A model generated the notes under the pieces. That model was not told the DNA's origin. It saw nothing but the letters and a program-made list of their open reading frames with translations, and did not search any database. Of a stretch of DNA of 64,000 nucleotides, positions 47,688 to 56,423 are shown piece after piece. This DNA is from Pseudomonas asplenii (GTDB taxonomy: Bacteria; Pseudomonadota; Gammaproteobacteria; Pseudomonadales; Pseudomonadaceae): NCBI RefSeq assembly GCF_001293465.1, contig NZ_JSYZ01000003.1:343901-407900 (forward strand). Direction: 5' to 3'. The position numbers were made by a program, and so were the translations under genes. Numbering within the stretch: position 1 is the first letter of the stretch; each line of letters opens with the position of its first letter.

Positions 47688-48956
47688 TCAGGCCTGCAGT
47701 GCCTGTTGCAGGTCTTCGAGCAGGTCCTCGATGGCCTCGATGCCGACCGACAGGCGGATCATCTCCGGTTTCACGCCGGCCTTGGCCTGTTCGGCTTCGG
47801 TCATTTGCCGGTGGGTGGTGGAGGCCGGGTGGCAGGCCAGGGACTTGGCGTCACCGATGTTCACCAGGCGCTTGAAAATCTGCAGCGCATCGTAGAACCG
47901 CACCCCGGCCTGGTAGCCGCCCTTGAGGCCGAACGAGAGAATCGCCGACGGCTTGCCCTTCATGTACTTGTGCGCCAATTCATGGTGCGGGTGGTCCGGC
48001 AGGCCGGCATAGCTGACCCAGGCCACCTGTTCGTGGGCCTTGAGGAACTTCGCCACCTTGAGCGCATTCTCGGTATGCCGTTCCATGCGCAGGGCCAGGG
48101 TCTCCAGGCCTTGCAGCAGGAGGAAGGCGTTCATCGGTGCCAGTGCCGCACCGGTATTGCGCAGCGGCACGGTGCGGGCGCGGGCGATGAAGGCCGCCGG
48201 GCCGAATTTCTCCGTGTAGACCACGCCGTGGTAGGCGGCTTCCGGGGTGTTGAGGCCGGGAAACTTCTGCGCATGGTCGGCCCAGGGGAAGGTACCGGCA
48301 TCGACGATCACCCCGCCCAGGGCGTTGCCATGACCGCCCACATACTTGGTCACCGAATGCACGACAATGTCGGCACCGAACAGGATCGGTTTGCACAGGA
48401 TCGGTGTCGCCACCGTGTTGTCGACCATCAGTGGTACGCCGTGAGCGTGGGCCACCTGGGCAAAGCTCTCGATATCGACGATGTTGCCTGCCGGATTGCC
48501 GATGCTTTCGCAGTAGACCAGCCGGGTGTTCTCGTCGATCAGTTCGGCGACCGCCTCGGGCGAGTCGTCGCGGGCAAACCGCACTTCGACACCGAAGCTG
48601 GGCAGCAGGTGGGCGAAGAGGGTGTAGGTGCCGCCATAGAGCTGCGGGGTGGAAACGATATTGTCGCCGGCGCGGGTCAGGGTCTGGATCGCGTAGTGGA
48701 TCGCCGCGCTGCCGGCGGACACGGCCAGGGCGGCGATTCCCCCTTCCAGTGCCGCCAGGCGCTGTTCGAGCACGTCGTTGGTGGGATTCATGATCCGGGT
48801 GTAGATATTGCCCGGAACATCGAGGTTGAACAGGTCGGCGCCGTGCTGGGCGTTATCGAATTCGAAGGCGACGTTCTGGTAGATGGGTACGGCCACGGCC
48901 TTGGTGGTCGGGTCCGACTTGAATCCGTGATGGAGCGCAATCGTTGCGTCTTTCAT
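47688..48956 (-). CDS. metY: O-acetylhomoserine sulfhydrylase-type PLP enzyme (MetY)
   Basis: PLP-dependent Cys/Met-metabolism enzyme of 422 residues. The cofactor lysine is Lys204 in HSVTKYVGGHG; other conserved parts are SAGSAAIHYAIQTL, CESIGNPAGNIVDI and HPASTTHRQ. The long form with DSVGGxNxPAA-like insertion (GLNTPEAAYHGVVYTEKFGPAAF) is typical of O-acetylhomoserine sulfhydrylases, which make homocysteine from O-acetylhomoserine and sulfide. A methionine gamma-lyase is less likely. Single gene. Confidence 0.88.
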   Translation of the reverse strand: MKDATIALHHGFKSDPTTKAVAVPIYQNVAFEFDNAQHGADLFNLDVPGNIYTRIMNPTNDVLEQRLAALEGGIAALAVSAGSAAIHYAIQTLTRAGDNIVSTPQLYGGTYTLFAHLLPSFGVEVRFARDDSPEAVAELIDENTRLVYCESIGNPAGNIVDIESFAQVAHAHGVPLMVDNTVATPILCKPILFGADIVVHSVTKYVGGHGNALGGVIVDAGTFPWADHAQKFPGLNTPEAAYHGVVYTEKFGPAAFIARARTVPLRNTGAALAPMNAFLLLQGLETLALRMERHTENALKVAKFLKAHEQVAWVSYAGLPDHPHHELAHKYMKGKPSAILSFGLKGGYQAGVRFYDALQIFKRLVNIGDAKSLACHPASTTHRQMTEAEQAKAGVKPEMIRLSVGIEAIEDLLEDLQQALQA

Positions 48957-49126
48957 AAGGTCTCGACTCAGTGAAATTCCATTAATTGAGCACTGCCGGG
49001 CAGTTGCGGTGGCCTAATGGTCTCGTGTGTCTGAGTCGCCAGGGATCTCGGGTGGGTGCCCGCAATCGGACCGCAAACCGGTGCGCCAGTGTCCGCTACT
49101 GGCGCCGGATCGGCAAGTGATCCAGG

Positions 49127-49621
49127 TTAAGCCGGCTCGTTGTCCGCCTGATTGACGAAGATCAGTACACCGAGCAAGGCCATGTAGAACCTGAAGGCTG
49201 CCTCCTGGCCGTTCCAGATTTTCGATTGCCACATCAGGAACCATTCGCCGCCCACCACCATGAAGCCGAAGAACCACACCAGAAAACCCAGGGTCGTGCC
49301 GGCGATGACGCCTTTCTTCGCCCGGGCGAAGCTGGCGGCGTCGGCCTTGCGGGCTCGCCACAGCGACAGTGCGCCAAAGGCCAGCAGCGCGCAGGTCAAG
49401 CCTTCGCCGAGGATGATCAGCCAATAGGCGACGTGCCACAGCATCGGCGTGGTGATTGCGCGGTACATCACGGCGTTGTCAGGGAAGGTGGTGTCCATGC
49501 TCAGTACGTGGCTGACGAAAGCGAAGTTGGAGGCGTAGTCGCTGACGTTGTTGAAGGTGACCATGAAGGCGAAGGCGGCGAGTGCCAGGCTCAGGACGAT
49601 TTTGGCGTAGCGGGTGGTCAT
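49127..49621 (-). CDS. DUF2165 small integral membrane protein
   Basis: Protein of 164 residues with four or five hydrophobic segments and the DUF2165 look: MVTFNNVSDYASNFAFVSHVLSMDTTFP, the middle WLIILGEGLTCALLAFGA and a VGGEWFLMWQSKIWNGQEAAFR stretch. Function unknown. It stands alone between metY and rlmJ. Confidence 0.82.
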   Translation of the reverse strand: MTTRYAKIVLSLALAAFAFMVTFNNVSDYASNFAFVSHVLSMDTTFPDNAVMYRAITTPMLWHVAYWLIILGEGLTCALLAFGALSLWRARKADAASFARAKKGVIAGTTLGFLVWFFGFMVVGGEWFLMWQSKIWNGQEAAFRFYMALLGVLIFVNQADNEPA

Positions 49622-49766
49622 CGGGTCGAATCCTTCGAATGAGAGGGTGTGACGTTACCATGGGCGCTCCGGCGAGTCTGTCGGCGGCGGTCCCTGCCGC
49701 CTGTACGTTGCGACCTGACGGCGGCTGGAGCACAGGGTAAACTTCGCCTCCTGCGCAGGAGTTGCC

Positions 49767-50603
49767 ATGAATTACCGTCACGCCTTCCACGCCGGCAACC
49801 ATGCCGACGTCTTGAAACACCTGGTCCTGACCCGCCTGATCGCCCTGATGGCGCGCAAGGAACAGCCGTTCGCCTATCTCGACAGTCACGCCGGTATCGG
49901 CCTGTATGACCTCAAGGGCGACCAGGCCAGCCGTACCGGCGAATACCTGGAGGGGATCGCCCGCCTGTGGGGTCAGCAGGACCTGCCGGCCATGACCGCC
50001 GATTACCTGCGGGTGCTGCACGAGATGAACCCCGATGGCGGGTTGCGCTACTACCCGGGGTCGCCGGAATTGGCGCGGCGCCTCACCCGTGGCCAGGACC
50101 GGGTGCTGCTCAACGAGAAGCACCCGGAAGACGGCAAGCTGCTCAAGGACAACATGAAGGGCGACCGGCGTGTGGCGGTGCACCTGGGGGAGGGCTGGCA
50201 CCTGGCGCGGGCCCTGCTGCCGGTGGCGGAAAAGCGTGCAGTGATGCTGATCGACCCGCCATTCGAGCAACTGGACGAGATGCAGCGCTGTGCCGCGTCG
50301 CTCAAGGAAGCCATCGGGCGCATGCGCCAGACGGTGGCGGCGATCTGGTATCCGATCAAGGATCAGCGGGCGCTGAAGCGTTTCTACCAGGACCTGGCCG
50401 GTACCGGCGCGCCGAAGCTGTTGCGGGTGGAGTTGCTGGTGCATCCGCTGGATACGCCGGCGAGCCTGAATGGCTCGGGGCTGGCGATTGCCAACCCGCC
50501 GTGGGGGCTGGAGGATGAGCTGCGTGAGCTGTTGCCGTGGCTGGCGCAGAAACTGGCGCAGACCCAGGGCGACTGGCGGATGGACTGGCTGATTGCCGAG
50601 TGA
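49767..50603 (+). CDS. rlmJ: 23S rRNA adenine(2030)-N6-methyltransferase RlmJ
   Basis: SAM-dependent rRNA methyltransferase of 278 residues. Signature pieces are MNYRHAFHAGNHADVLKHLVL at the N-terminus, YLDSHAGIGLYDL and the catalytic DPPF (163-166). GGAG lies 5 bases before the ATG. It is followed by a REP element. Confidence 0.94.
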   Translation: MNYRHAFHAGNHADVLKHLVLTRLIALMARKEQPFAYLDSHAGIGLYDLKGDQASRTGEYLEGIARLWGQQDLPAMTADYLRVLHEMNPDGGLRYYPGSPELARRLTRGQDRVLLNEKHPEDGKLLKDNMKGDRRVAVHLGEGWHLARALLPVAEKRAVMLIDPPFEQLDEMQRCAASLKEAIGRMRQTVAAIWYPIKDQRALKRFYQDLAGTGAPKLLRVELLVHPLDTPASLNGSGLAIANPPWGLEDELRELLPWLAQKLAQTQGDWRMDWLIAE

Positions 50604-50621
50604 GTAGGTGGCCGTGATAGC

Positions 50622-50695
50622 TGTAGGAGCCGGGCTTGCCCGCGAAGCGTTTGGCGATCTTGCCAACGCTTTCGCGGGCAAGCCTGCATCCTACA
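50622..50695. repeat. Pseudomonas-type REP palindrome between rlmJ and msrA
   Basis: A long inverted repeat TGTAGGA...GGCTTGCCCGCGAA and its mirror TTCGCGGGCAAGCC...TCCTACA, the usual extragenic repeat of fluorescent pseudomonads. It sits between two convergent genes and probably also ends both transcripts. Confidence 0.88.
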
Positions 50696-50708
50696 AGGGC
50701 CGGCGTGC

Positions 50709-51356
50709 TCAGATCGGGCAACTGACGCCGGTGCCACGAATGCCGCAGTAGCCTTCCGGGTTCTTCGCCAGGTATTGCTGGTGATAGGCCTCGGCGTAGT
50801 AGTAGGTCGGCGCCTCGGCAATTTCGGTGGTGATGGTGCCCAGCCCGGCCTTGGTCAGTTCCGCCTGGAACACCTGGGCGCTTTTGCGGGCCGCCTCCAG
50901 TTGCTCCGGCTTGGTGGCATAGATCACCGAGCGGTACTGGGTGCCGATGTCGTTGCCCTGGCGCATGCCCTGGGTCGGGTCGTGCAGTTCCCAGAACTGC
51001 GCCAGCAACTGTTCGTAGCTGACGATTTCCGGCTCGTAGACCACCAGCACCACTTCGCTGTGGCCGGTCAGGCCGGAGCAGACTTCCTCGTAGGTCGGGT
51101 TGGGGGTGAAGCCGCCGGCATAGCCGACCGACGTGCTGTACACGCCCTCACGCTGCCAGAAACGCCGCTCCGCGCCCCAGAAGCAGCCCAGGCCGAAGAT
51201 CGCGAATTCGACGTTGCCGGGGAATGGCCCCAGCAGCGGGTGGCCGTTGACGAAATGCTTGTCCGGAACGGCCATCGGGGTTTCACGGCCAGGAAGAGCT
51301 TGTTCTTTGGTTGGGAGCACGTTTTTGTTCACCAGTATTTCCGAGCGCAAGACCAT
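50709..51356 (-). CDS. msrA: Peptide methionine (S)-S-oxide reductase MsrA
   Basis: Repair enzyme of 215 residues that reduces methionine-S-sulfoxide. Catalytic Cys58 in GLGCFWGAE, and resolving cysteines Cys204 and Cys213 in the C-terminal [14 protein letters not shown]. The N-terminal extension (about 45 residues) is normal for this family. Next to the dipA-like gene, as in other pseudomonads. Confidence 0.96.
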   Translation of the reverse strand: MVLRSEILVNKNVLPTKEQALPGRETPMAVPDKHFVNGHPLLGPFPGNVEFAIFGLGCFWGAERRFWQREGVYSTSVGYAGGFTPNPTYEEVCSGLTGHSEVVLVVYEPEIVSYEQLLAQFWELHDPTQGMRQGNDIGTQYRSVIYATKPEQLEAARKSAQVFQAELTKAGLGTITTEIAEAPTYYYAEAYHQQYLAKNPEGYCGIRGTGVSCPI

Positions 51357-51436
51357 GTCGCAGTCCTCTCAGTCAGGTTGAAATGAGCTGTAGCTATTGA
51401 AGTAGACCGACAGTGTGCCCGAGTGTTGCTGCGCTG

Positions 51437-54130
51437 TCAGGCCAAAGGTCCGCGCGGGTAGCGCCTGAGCTGCTGGATCAGCTCGGCTCCCGGGATCGGC
51501 CGGTCGAACAGGTAGCCCTGGCCGACGTCGCAGCGATGGCGGCGCAGGAAGGTCAGTTGCTCGGACGTTTCGATGCCTTCGGCCACCACCTTGAGTTTCA
51601 GGTTGTGGGCCATGGCGATGACCGCGGAGGTGATTTCCATGTCGTCCTGGTTGTCCGGGATCTCATGGATGAAGCTGCGGTCGATCTTGATGATGTCGAT
51701 CGGGAATTTCTTCAGGTAGCTCAGCGACGAATAGCCGGTGCCGAAGTCGTCCATGGCCAGGGTCAGGCCGATTTTCTTCAACTGGTCGAGCTGCTGGCGG
51801 GTGTCGTCGGTGGCTTCCAGCAGCAGGCCTTCGGTCAACTCCAGCTCCAGCAGCGACGGCGGCAGTTGTTCCTCCTTGAGGATACTGGCCAGGGAGGCGA
51901 CCAGGTCCGGGTCGGAGAACTGCTTGGGCGACAGGTTGATCGCCACCTGCAGGTTGCCCAGGCCGCAAGCGGTCAGGGCCTTGCTCATGCGGCAGGCCTG
52001 GCGCGCGATCCATTTGCCGATCGGGATGATCAGGCCGGTTTCCTCGGCAACGCTGATGAACTGGTCCGGGCGGATCATGCCCTTTTCCGGATGGTTCCAG
52101 CGCAACAGCGCCTCCATCCCCAGCAGGCGGCCGCTGCGCAGGCACAGCTTGGGCTGGTAGAACACGTCCAGCTCGTTCTGGGTCAGGGCGCGGCGCAGAT
52201 TGTTCTCGACGAACAGCTTGTAGCTGGCCTCGGCGTTCAGCGCCTCGGTGAACACCTGGACCTGGTGCTTGCCGTTGGCCTTGGCCTTGTGCAGGGCCAG
52301 GCCGGCGTTGCGCATCAGGGTTTGCGGGTCGCGCCCGTGCAGCGGCGCGCTGGCCAGGCCGACGGAGCCGGTGACGCTGATCAGTTGGTTGTCGACGAAC
52401 ATCGGTTTGTCGAGGGTCGTCAGCAGTTGGGTGGCGATCTGCTGGCCGGTTTCCAGGTCGGTATCGTCGAGCAGGACCGCGAATTCGTTACTGGCAAAGC
52501 GCGCCAGGCTGCCGCTCGGGCTCAGGCTGTTGCGCAGGCGGCGAGCCAGGCTGATCAGCAGCTTGTCGCCCGTCTGGTGGCCGAGGCTGTCGTTGATCCG
52601 CTTGAAGTTGTCGATGTCCACCAGCAGCAGGCTGATCGGCGAGTCGCTGTCGCGGGCGAAGCGTTCGTCGAGGTTGCGGATGAACGCCGGGCGGTTGCCC
52701 AGGTTGGTCAGGTTGTCGGTGTAGGCCAGGCGTTCGATGCGCTGCTGCGCGAGCTTGGTCTGGGTGATGTCTTCGTAGATGCCGATGTAGTGGGTCAGTT
52801 CGCGGTTGTCGCCATAGACCTTGGAGATCGACAACTGCCCCCAGTAGGGTTCGAGGTTCTTGCGGCGGCTCTTGAATTCGCCCTGCCAGCTGTTGCTCTG
52901 GGCCAGGCTCGACTGCGCGTCGAACAGCAGTTCGCTGATATTCTCCAGGGCTGGCAGTTCGGAGAGCTTCTGGCCGTGGACTTCCTCGGCGCTGTACTGG
53001 GTGATGGCGGTGAAGCTCGGGTTGACGTATTCCACCACACCGTCGCAGTTGACCAGCAGGAAGGCGTTGGCGCTCTGTTCGACCGCCCGCTGGAACAGGT
53101 GCAGGGCACTGGTGGCGGTGCGCCGGTTGTGGTTGCTGATGACCTGGGCGAACTGGTCCGCCAGCTCGCCGGCAAAGGCGATTTCATCCGATTGCCAGGC
53201 GCGGGTCTGGCCGGTCTGTTCCAGGCAGAGCACTCCCACCACCTGGCCATCGATGCGAATGCTGGCATCGAGCATGGCGTTGACGTCACGCGGGCGCAGG
53301 GTTTCGGCCATCTCGCGGGTACGAGGGTCGCGGGTGGCGTTATGGGCGTCGATGGCGCGGCTGGTGTGCAGCGCTTCGAGGTAATCGGGGAACTGGCTCG
53401 CGTCGATCTCGTCCGGCAGGAGGTATTCCTGGTTGTGGCGGTGGTAGGCGGAGATCGGGATCAGGCGCTGGCCTTCGAGGTTCCAGATACTGGCGCAGTC
53501 GATTTCGTAGATGTCGCAGGCGCAGCGGGTGATCAACTCGGCGGCTTCCTGCAGCGAATTGTTGACGCTGTAGCGCTGTCGGGCCAGGCGCAGGATCAGG
53601 TCCTGCTGGGCGCGCACCCGGTCGAGGTGCTGCAGTTGCTCCTGCTGGGCGCGCTGGTTGAGTTCCAGGGCGATCTGCAGGCGGCTGTTCTGGGTGGCGA
53701 GGTCGGTGAGCGGCAGTTGCGGCTCCAGCCCGAACAGGCCTTCGACCACCAGCAGGTAGCCGCGCAGCAGATGGCGGTTGTGCTGCCTGTAGGCTTCCCC
53801 CATCTCCAGCAGAGTCAGCGGGCCCTGGGTGGTATGCAGGGTGTAGCGCACCAGATAGTGCGTGTTCTCGGCCAGTTGCAGCTGAATCGCGTCATGCAGG
53901 CGATAACGGGCTTCGGGCTCCATCAGGCTGGCATAGGGCGAGCCGACCAGGGCGCACAGCTCGATGGCCGGCAGGCCGAACTGGCGTTCGCAGTTGGGGT
54001 CGAGAAACAGCAGGGCCCAGCTTGCTTCATTCAGCCGTTCGAAACGCAGCATACCGAGCCGCGACGGCACCGGTAACTGAGTCACTACCTCGGCCGCCAA
54101 TCTATTGGCGGCATCGGGTTGGCTTTTCAT
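51437..54130 (-). CDS. dipA: Cyclic-di-GMP phosphodiesterase with GAF, PAS, degenerate GGDEF and EAL (DipA-like)
   Basis: Protein of 897 residues: an N-terminal PAS-like part (about 20-140), GAF (about 185-345), PAS (about 355-470), GGDEF (about 480-640) and EAL (about 655-890). The GGDEF signature is replaced by ASNEF, so diguanylate cyclase activity is unlikely. The EAL domain keeps its set (GMEALLR, INLSPKQF, ELELTEGLL, MDDFGTGYSSL, VVAEGIET). Place between msrA and aceF and architecture match DipA, which degrades c-di-GMP and promotes biofilm dispersal. The name is by synteny and domain order. Confidence 0.9.
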   Translation of the reverse strand: MKSQPDAANRLAAEVVTQLPVPSRLGMLRFERLNEASWALLFLDPNCERQFGLPAIELCALVGSPYASLMEPEARYRLHDAIQLQLAENTHYLVRYTLHTTQGPLTLLEMGEAYRQHNRHLLRGYLLVVEGLFGLEPQLPLTDLATQNSRLQIALELNQRAQQEQLQHLDRVRAQQDLILRLARQRYSVNNSLQEAAELITRCACDIYEIDCASIWNLEGQRLIPISAYHRHNQEYLLPDEIDASQFPDYLEALHTSRAIDAHNATRDPRTREMAETLRPRDVNAMLDASIRIDGQVVGVLCLEQTGQTRAWQSDEIAFAGELADQFAQVISNHNRRTATSALHLFQRAVEQSANAFLLVNCDGVVEYVNPSFTAITQYSAEEVHGQKLSELPALENISELLFDAQSSLAQSNSWQGEFKSRRKNLEPYWGQLSISKVYGDNRELTHYIGIYEDITQTKLAQQRIERLAYTDNLTNLGNRPAFIRNLDERFARDSDSPISLLLVDIDNFKRINDSLGHQTGDKLLISLARRLRNSLSPSGSLARFASNEFAVLLDDTDLETGQQIATQLLTTLDKPMFVDNQLISVTGSVGLASAPLHGRDPQTLMRNAGLALHKAKANGKHQVQVFTEALNAEASYKLFVENNLRRALTQNELDVFYQPKLCLRSGRLLGMEALLRWNHPEKGMIRPDQFISVAEETGLIIPIGKWIARQACRMSKALTACGLGNLQVAINLSPKQFSDPDLVASLASILKEEQLPPSLLELELTEGLLLEATDDTRQQLDQLKKIGLTLAMDDFGTGYSSLSYLKKFPIDIIKIDRSFIHEIPDNQDDMEITSAVIAMAHNLKLKVVAEGIETSEQLTFLRRHRCDVGQGYLFDRPIPGAELIQQLRRYPRGPLA

Positions 54131-54358
54131 GGAGAGCTCGCTTCAAGAGTACTGATCACGCACAGGGGAGGAGGCCTTTTCCTGGCGAGTTGGGCAAGGT
54201 TGCATTAAGCGGGTCGGGCTGACAAGCAGAACAGTGGCTCTGTGCCTTCAATGTATCGGCCGAAGCTGGGAAATCTTCAATCGAGGGCGCTGGATGGGCG
54301 ACGATAACCGCTCTGTGTCGCGGTTTGGCGCGTATCGGGCGGGTGTTTTCACAGGCGC

Positions 54359-54386
54359 AAAAAAAGCCCCGCCATCTGGCGGGGTT
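54359..54386 (-). terminator. Rho-independent terminator of aceEF
   Basis: On the minus strand: CCCCGCC - AGAT - GGCGGGG followed by C and seven T. This is a textbook intrinsic terminator, 76 bases after the aceF stop codon. Confidence 0.9.
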
Positions 54387-54423
54387 GAGGTACGAGCGTG
54401 GCGCTCGGAAAACGCTACGGCGC

Positions 54424-54453
54424 ATCCGGCCTCCTTGATGCAGGAGGCCGGAT
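54424..54453 (-). other. Second hairpin directly behind aceF
   Basis: A perfect 12-base stem (ATCCGGCCTCCT / AGGAGGCCGGAT) with a 6-base loop, starting 6 bases after the aceF stop. No T-run follows. It may protect the aceEF mRNA 3' end before the true terminator. Confidence 0.6.
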
Positions 54454-54459
54454 AGCCGG

Positions 54460-56412
54460 TTACAGCAGGATGGTGCGGATATCCGCCAGCAGGTCGCTCA
54501 GGCGCTTGGTGAAGCGCGCTGCCGCGGCACCGTTGATCACGCGGTGATCGTAGGACAGCGACAGTGGCAGCATCAGCTTCGGCTGGAAGGCCTTGCCATC
54601 CCAGACCGGCTGGATGGTTGCCTTGGAAACGCCGAGGATCGCCACTTCCGGTGCGTTGACGATCGGCGTGAAGCCGGTGCCGCCAATGTGGCCGAGGCTG
54701 GAGATGGTGAAGCAGGCGCCCTGCATGTCGTCGGCGGAGAGCTTCTTGGTCCGGGCCTTTTCAGCCAGGGAAGCCGCTTCGGCGGCGAGTTGCAGCAGGC
54801 TCTTCTGGTCGACGTTCTTGATCACCGGGACCAGCAGGCCATCCGGGGTGTCGACGGCGAAGCCGATGTGCACGTACTTCTTGCGGATGACGGCCTTGCC
54901 GCTCGGGGCCAGCGAACTGTTGAAGTCCGGCAGTTCCTTGAGCAGGTGCGCGCAGCTCTTGAGCAGCAGCGGCAGGATGGTCAGCTTGACGCCAGCCTTC
55001 TCGGCCACGGCTTTCTGGGCGACGCGGAACGCTTCCAGCTCGGTGATATCCGCCGAGTCGAATTGGGTCACGTGCGGCACGTTCAGCCAGCTGCGGTGCA
55101 GGTTGGCGGCGCCGGCCTGCATCAGGCGGGTCATCGGCACTTCTTCGATTTCGCCGAAGCGGCTGAAGTCCACGGCCGGGATCGGCGGGATGCCAGCGCC
55201 ACCGGTTGCACCAGCGGCAGCGGCCGGAGCTTCCTTGGCCTTCTGCATCATGGCCTTGACGTAGACCTGCACGTCTTCCTTGAGGATGCGACCGTGCGGA
55301 CCGCTCGGGCTGACCGCGCTCAGGTCGACGCCGAATTCACGGGCCAGTTGGCGTACCGCCGGGCCGGCATGGACCTTGGCGCCAGCGGCGGCTGGAGCGG
55401 CTGCCGGGGCAGCGACCGGTGCCGGTGCGGCTGCAGCCGGAGCAGCGGCCTGGGTCGGTGCGGCAGGAGCGGCAGCGGGTGCCGCAGCCGCGGCAGGTGC
55501 AGCGCCCTTGACCTTGAGTTTCAGGATCAGGTCGCCGGTGCCGACTTCGTCGTCCAGCTTGATGGAAACGCTTTCCACCACGCCGGCGGCTGGCGATGGG
55601 ATTTCCATGCTGGCCTTGTCGGATTCCAGGGTGATCAGCGACTGGTCGACTTCGACGGTGTCACCGGCCTTGACCGAGACTTCGATGATCTTGGCCTTGC
55701 CCGACGAGCCGATGTCCGGCACGTGGATGTCCTGCACGCTGTCGGCCACCGGAGCGGCCGGGGCCGCTGCTGGCGCTGGAGCGGCAGCCGGCGCGGCGGC
55801 TTGAGCCGGTGCCGGGGCAGCGGCAGGCGCAGCGCCTGCGACCTTCAGGACCAGGATCAGGTCGCCGGTACCGACTTCGTCGTTCAGCTTGACGTTGATG
55901 CTTTCCACCACGCCGGCAGCCGGCGACGGGATTTCCATGCTGGCCTTGTCGGACTCGAGGGTGATCAGCGACTGATCGGCCTCGATGGTGTCGCCGACCT
56001 TGACCGAGATCTCGATGATCTGGGCCTTGCCCGACGAACCGATGTCCGGCACATGCACCTGCTGCGCCGAAGCGGCAGCGGGGGCGGCGCTCGGCGCGGC
56101 CGCCGGTGCAGGTGCGGCAGCCGGTGCGGCCGGGGCTGCGGCAGGTGCCGGAGCAGCCGCTGGGGCCGCGGCAGCGGCGCCCTCGACTTCCAGTTCCAGC
56201 AGCTCGTCGCCTTCTTTCAGGCGGTCGCCCAACTTCACCTTCAGGCTCTTGATGACACCGGCTTTCGGTGCGGGCACTTCCATGCTCGCCTTGTCCGACT
56301 CCAGGGTCAGGATGCTCTGGTCGGCTTCGATACGGTCGCCGACCTTCACAAACAGTTCGATTACTTCACCTTCACCGCTGCCGATGTCAGGTACGCGAAT
56401 GAGTTCGCTCAC
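54460..56412 (-). CDS. aceF: Dihydrolipoyllysine acetyltransferase (pyruvate dehydrogenase E2) with three lipoyl domains
   Basis: E2 of pyruvate dehydrogenase, 650 residues. Three lipoyl domains carry the lysines Lys41, Lys156 and Lys266 in DKAS, linked by Ala/Pro-rich hinges. A peripheral subunit-binding domain follows (about 348-388, AVRQLAREFGVDLSAVSPSG) and then the catalytic domain with SYDHRVINGAAAARF near the C-terminus. Lipoyl domains 2 and 3 are very similar (62 of 74 residues). It is transcribed from aceE, 11 bases apart, and ends in a double hairpin. Confidence 0.97.
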   Translation of the reverse strand: MSELIRVPDIGSGEGEVIELFVKVGDRIEADQSILTLESDKASMEVPAPKAGVIKSLKVKLGDRLKEGDELLELEVEGAAAAAPAAAPAPAAAPAAPAAAPAPAAAPSAAPAAASAQQVHVPDIGSSGKAQIIEISVKVGDTIEADQSLITLESDKASMEIPSPAAGVVESINVKLNDEVGTGDLILVLKVAGAAPAAAPAPAQAAAPAAAPAPAAAPAAPVADSVQDIHVPDIGSSGKAKIIEVSVKAGDTVEVDQSLITLESDKASMEIPSPAAGVVESVSIKLDDEVGTGDLILKLKVKGAAPAAAAAPAAAPAAPTQAAAPAAAAPAPVAAPAAAPAAAGAKVHAGPAVRQLAREFGVDLSAVSPSGPHGRILKEDVQVYVKAMMQKAKEAPAAAAGATGGAGIPPIPAVDFSRFGEIEEVPMTRLMQAGAANLHRSWLNVPHVTQFDSADITELEAFRVAQKAVAEKAGVKLTILPLLLKSCAHLLKELPDFNSSLAPSGKAVIRKKYVHIGFAVDTPDGLLVPVIKNVDQKSLLQLAAEAASLAEKARTKKLSADDMQGACFTISSLGHIGGTGFTPIVNAPEVAILGVSKATIQPVWDGKAFQPKLMLPLSLSYDHRVINGAAAARFTKRLSDLLADIRTILL

Positions 56413-56423
56413 AGGGGGTCTCC

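Larger units (their letters stand above)
54131..54459. other. Gap between dipA and aceF
   Basis: This 329-base region holds the 3' structures of aceF (listed separately) and the upstream region of dipA. No open frame looks like a gene and no small RNA family was recognised; the low-complexity A-run near 54360 belongs to the terminator. Confidence 0.5.

Noticed and set aside
51413..54076. Plus-strand frame of 887 codons opposite the DipA-like gene
   Set aside because: Antisense shadow of a clear GAF-PAS-GGDEF-EAL gene; composition is low-complexity and no motif is present.
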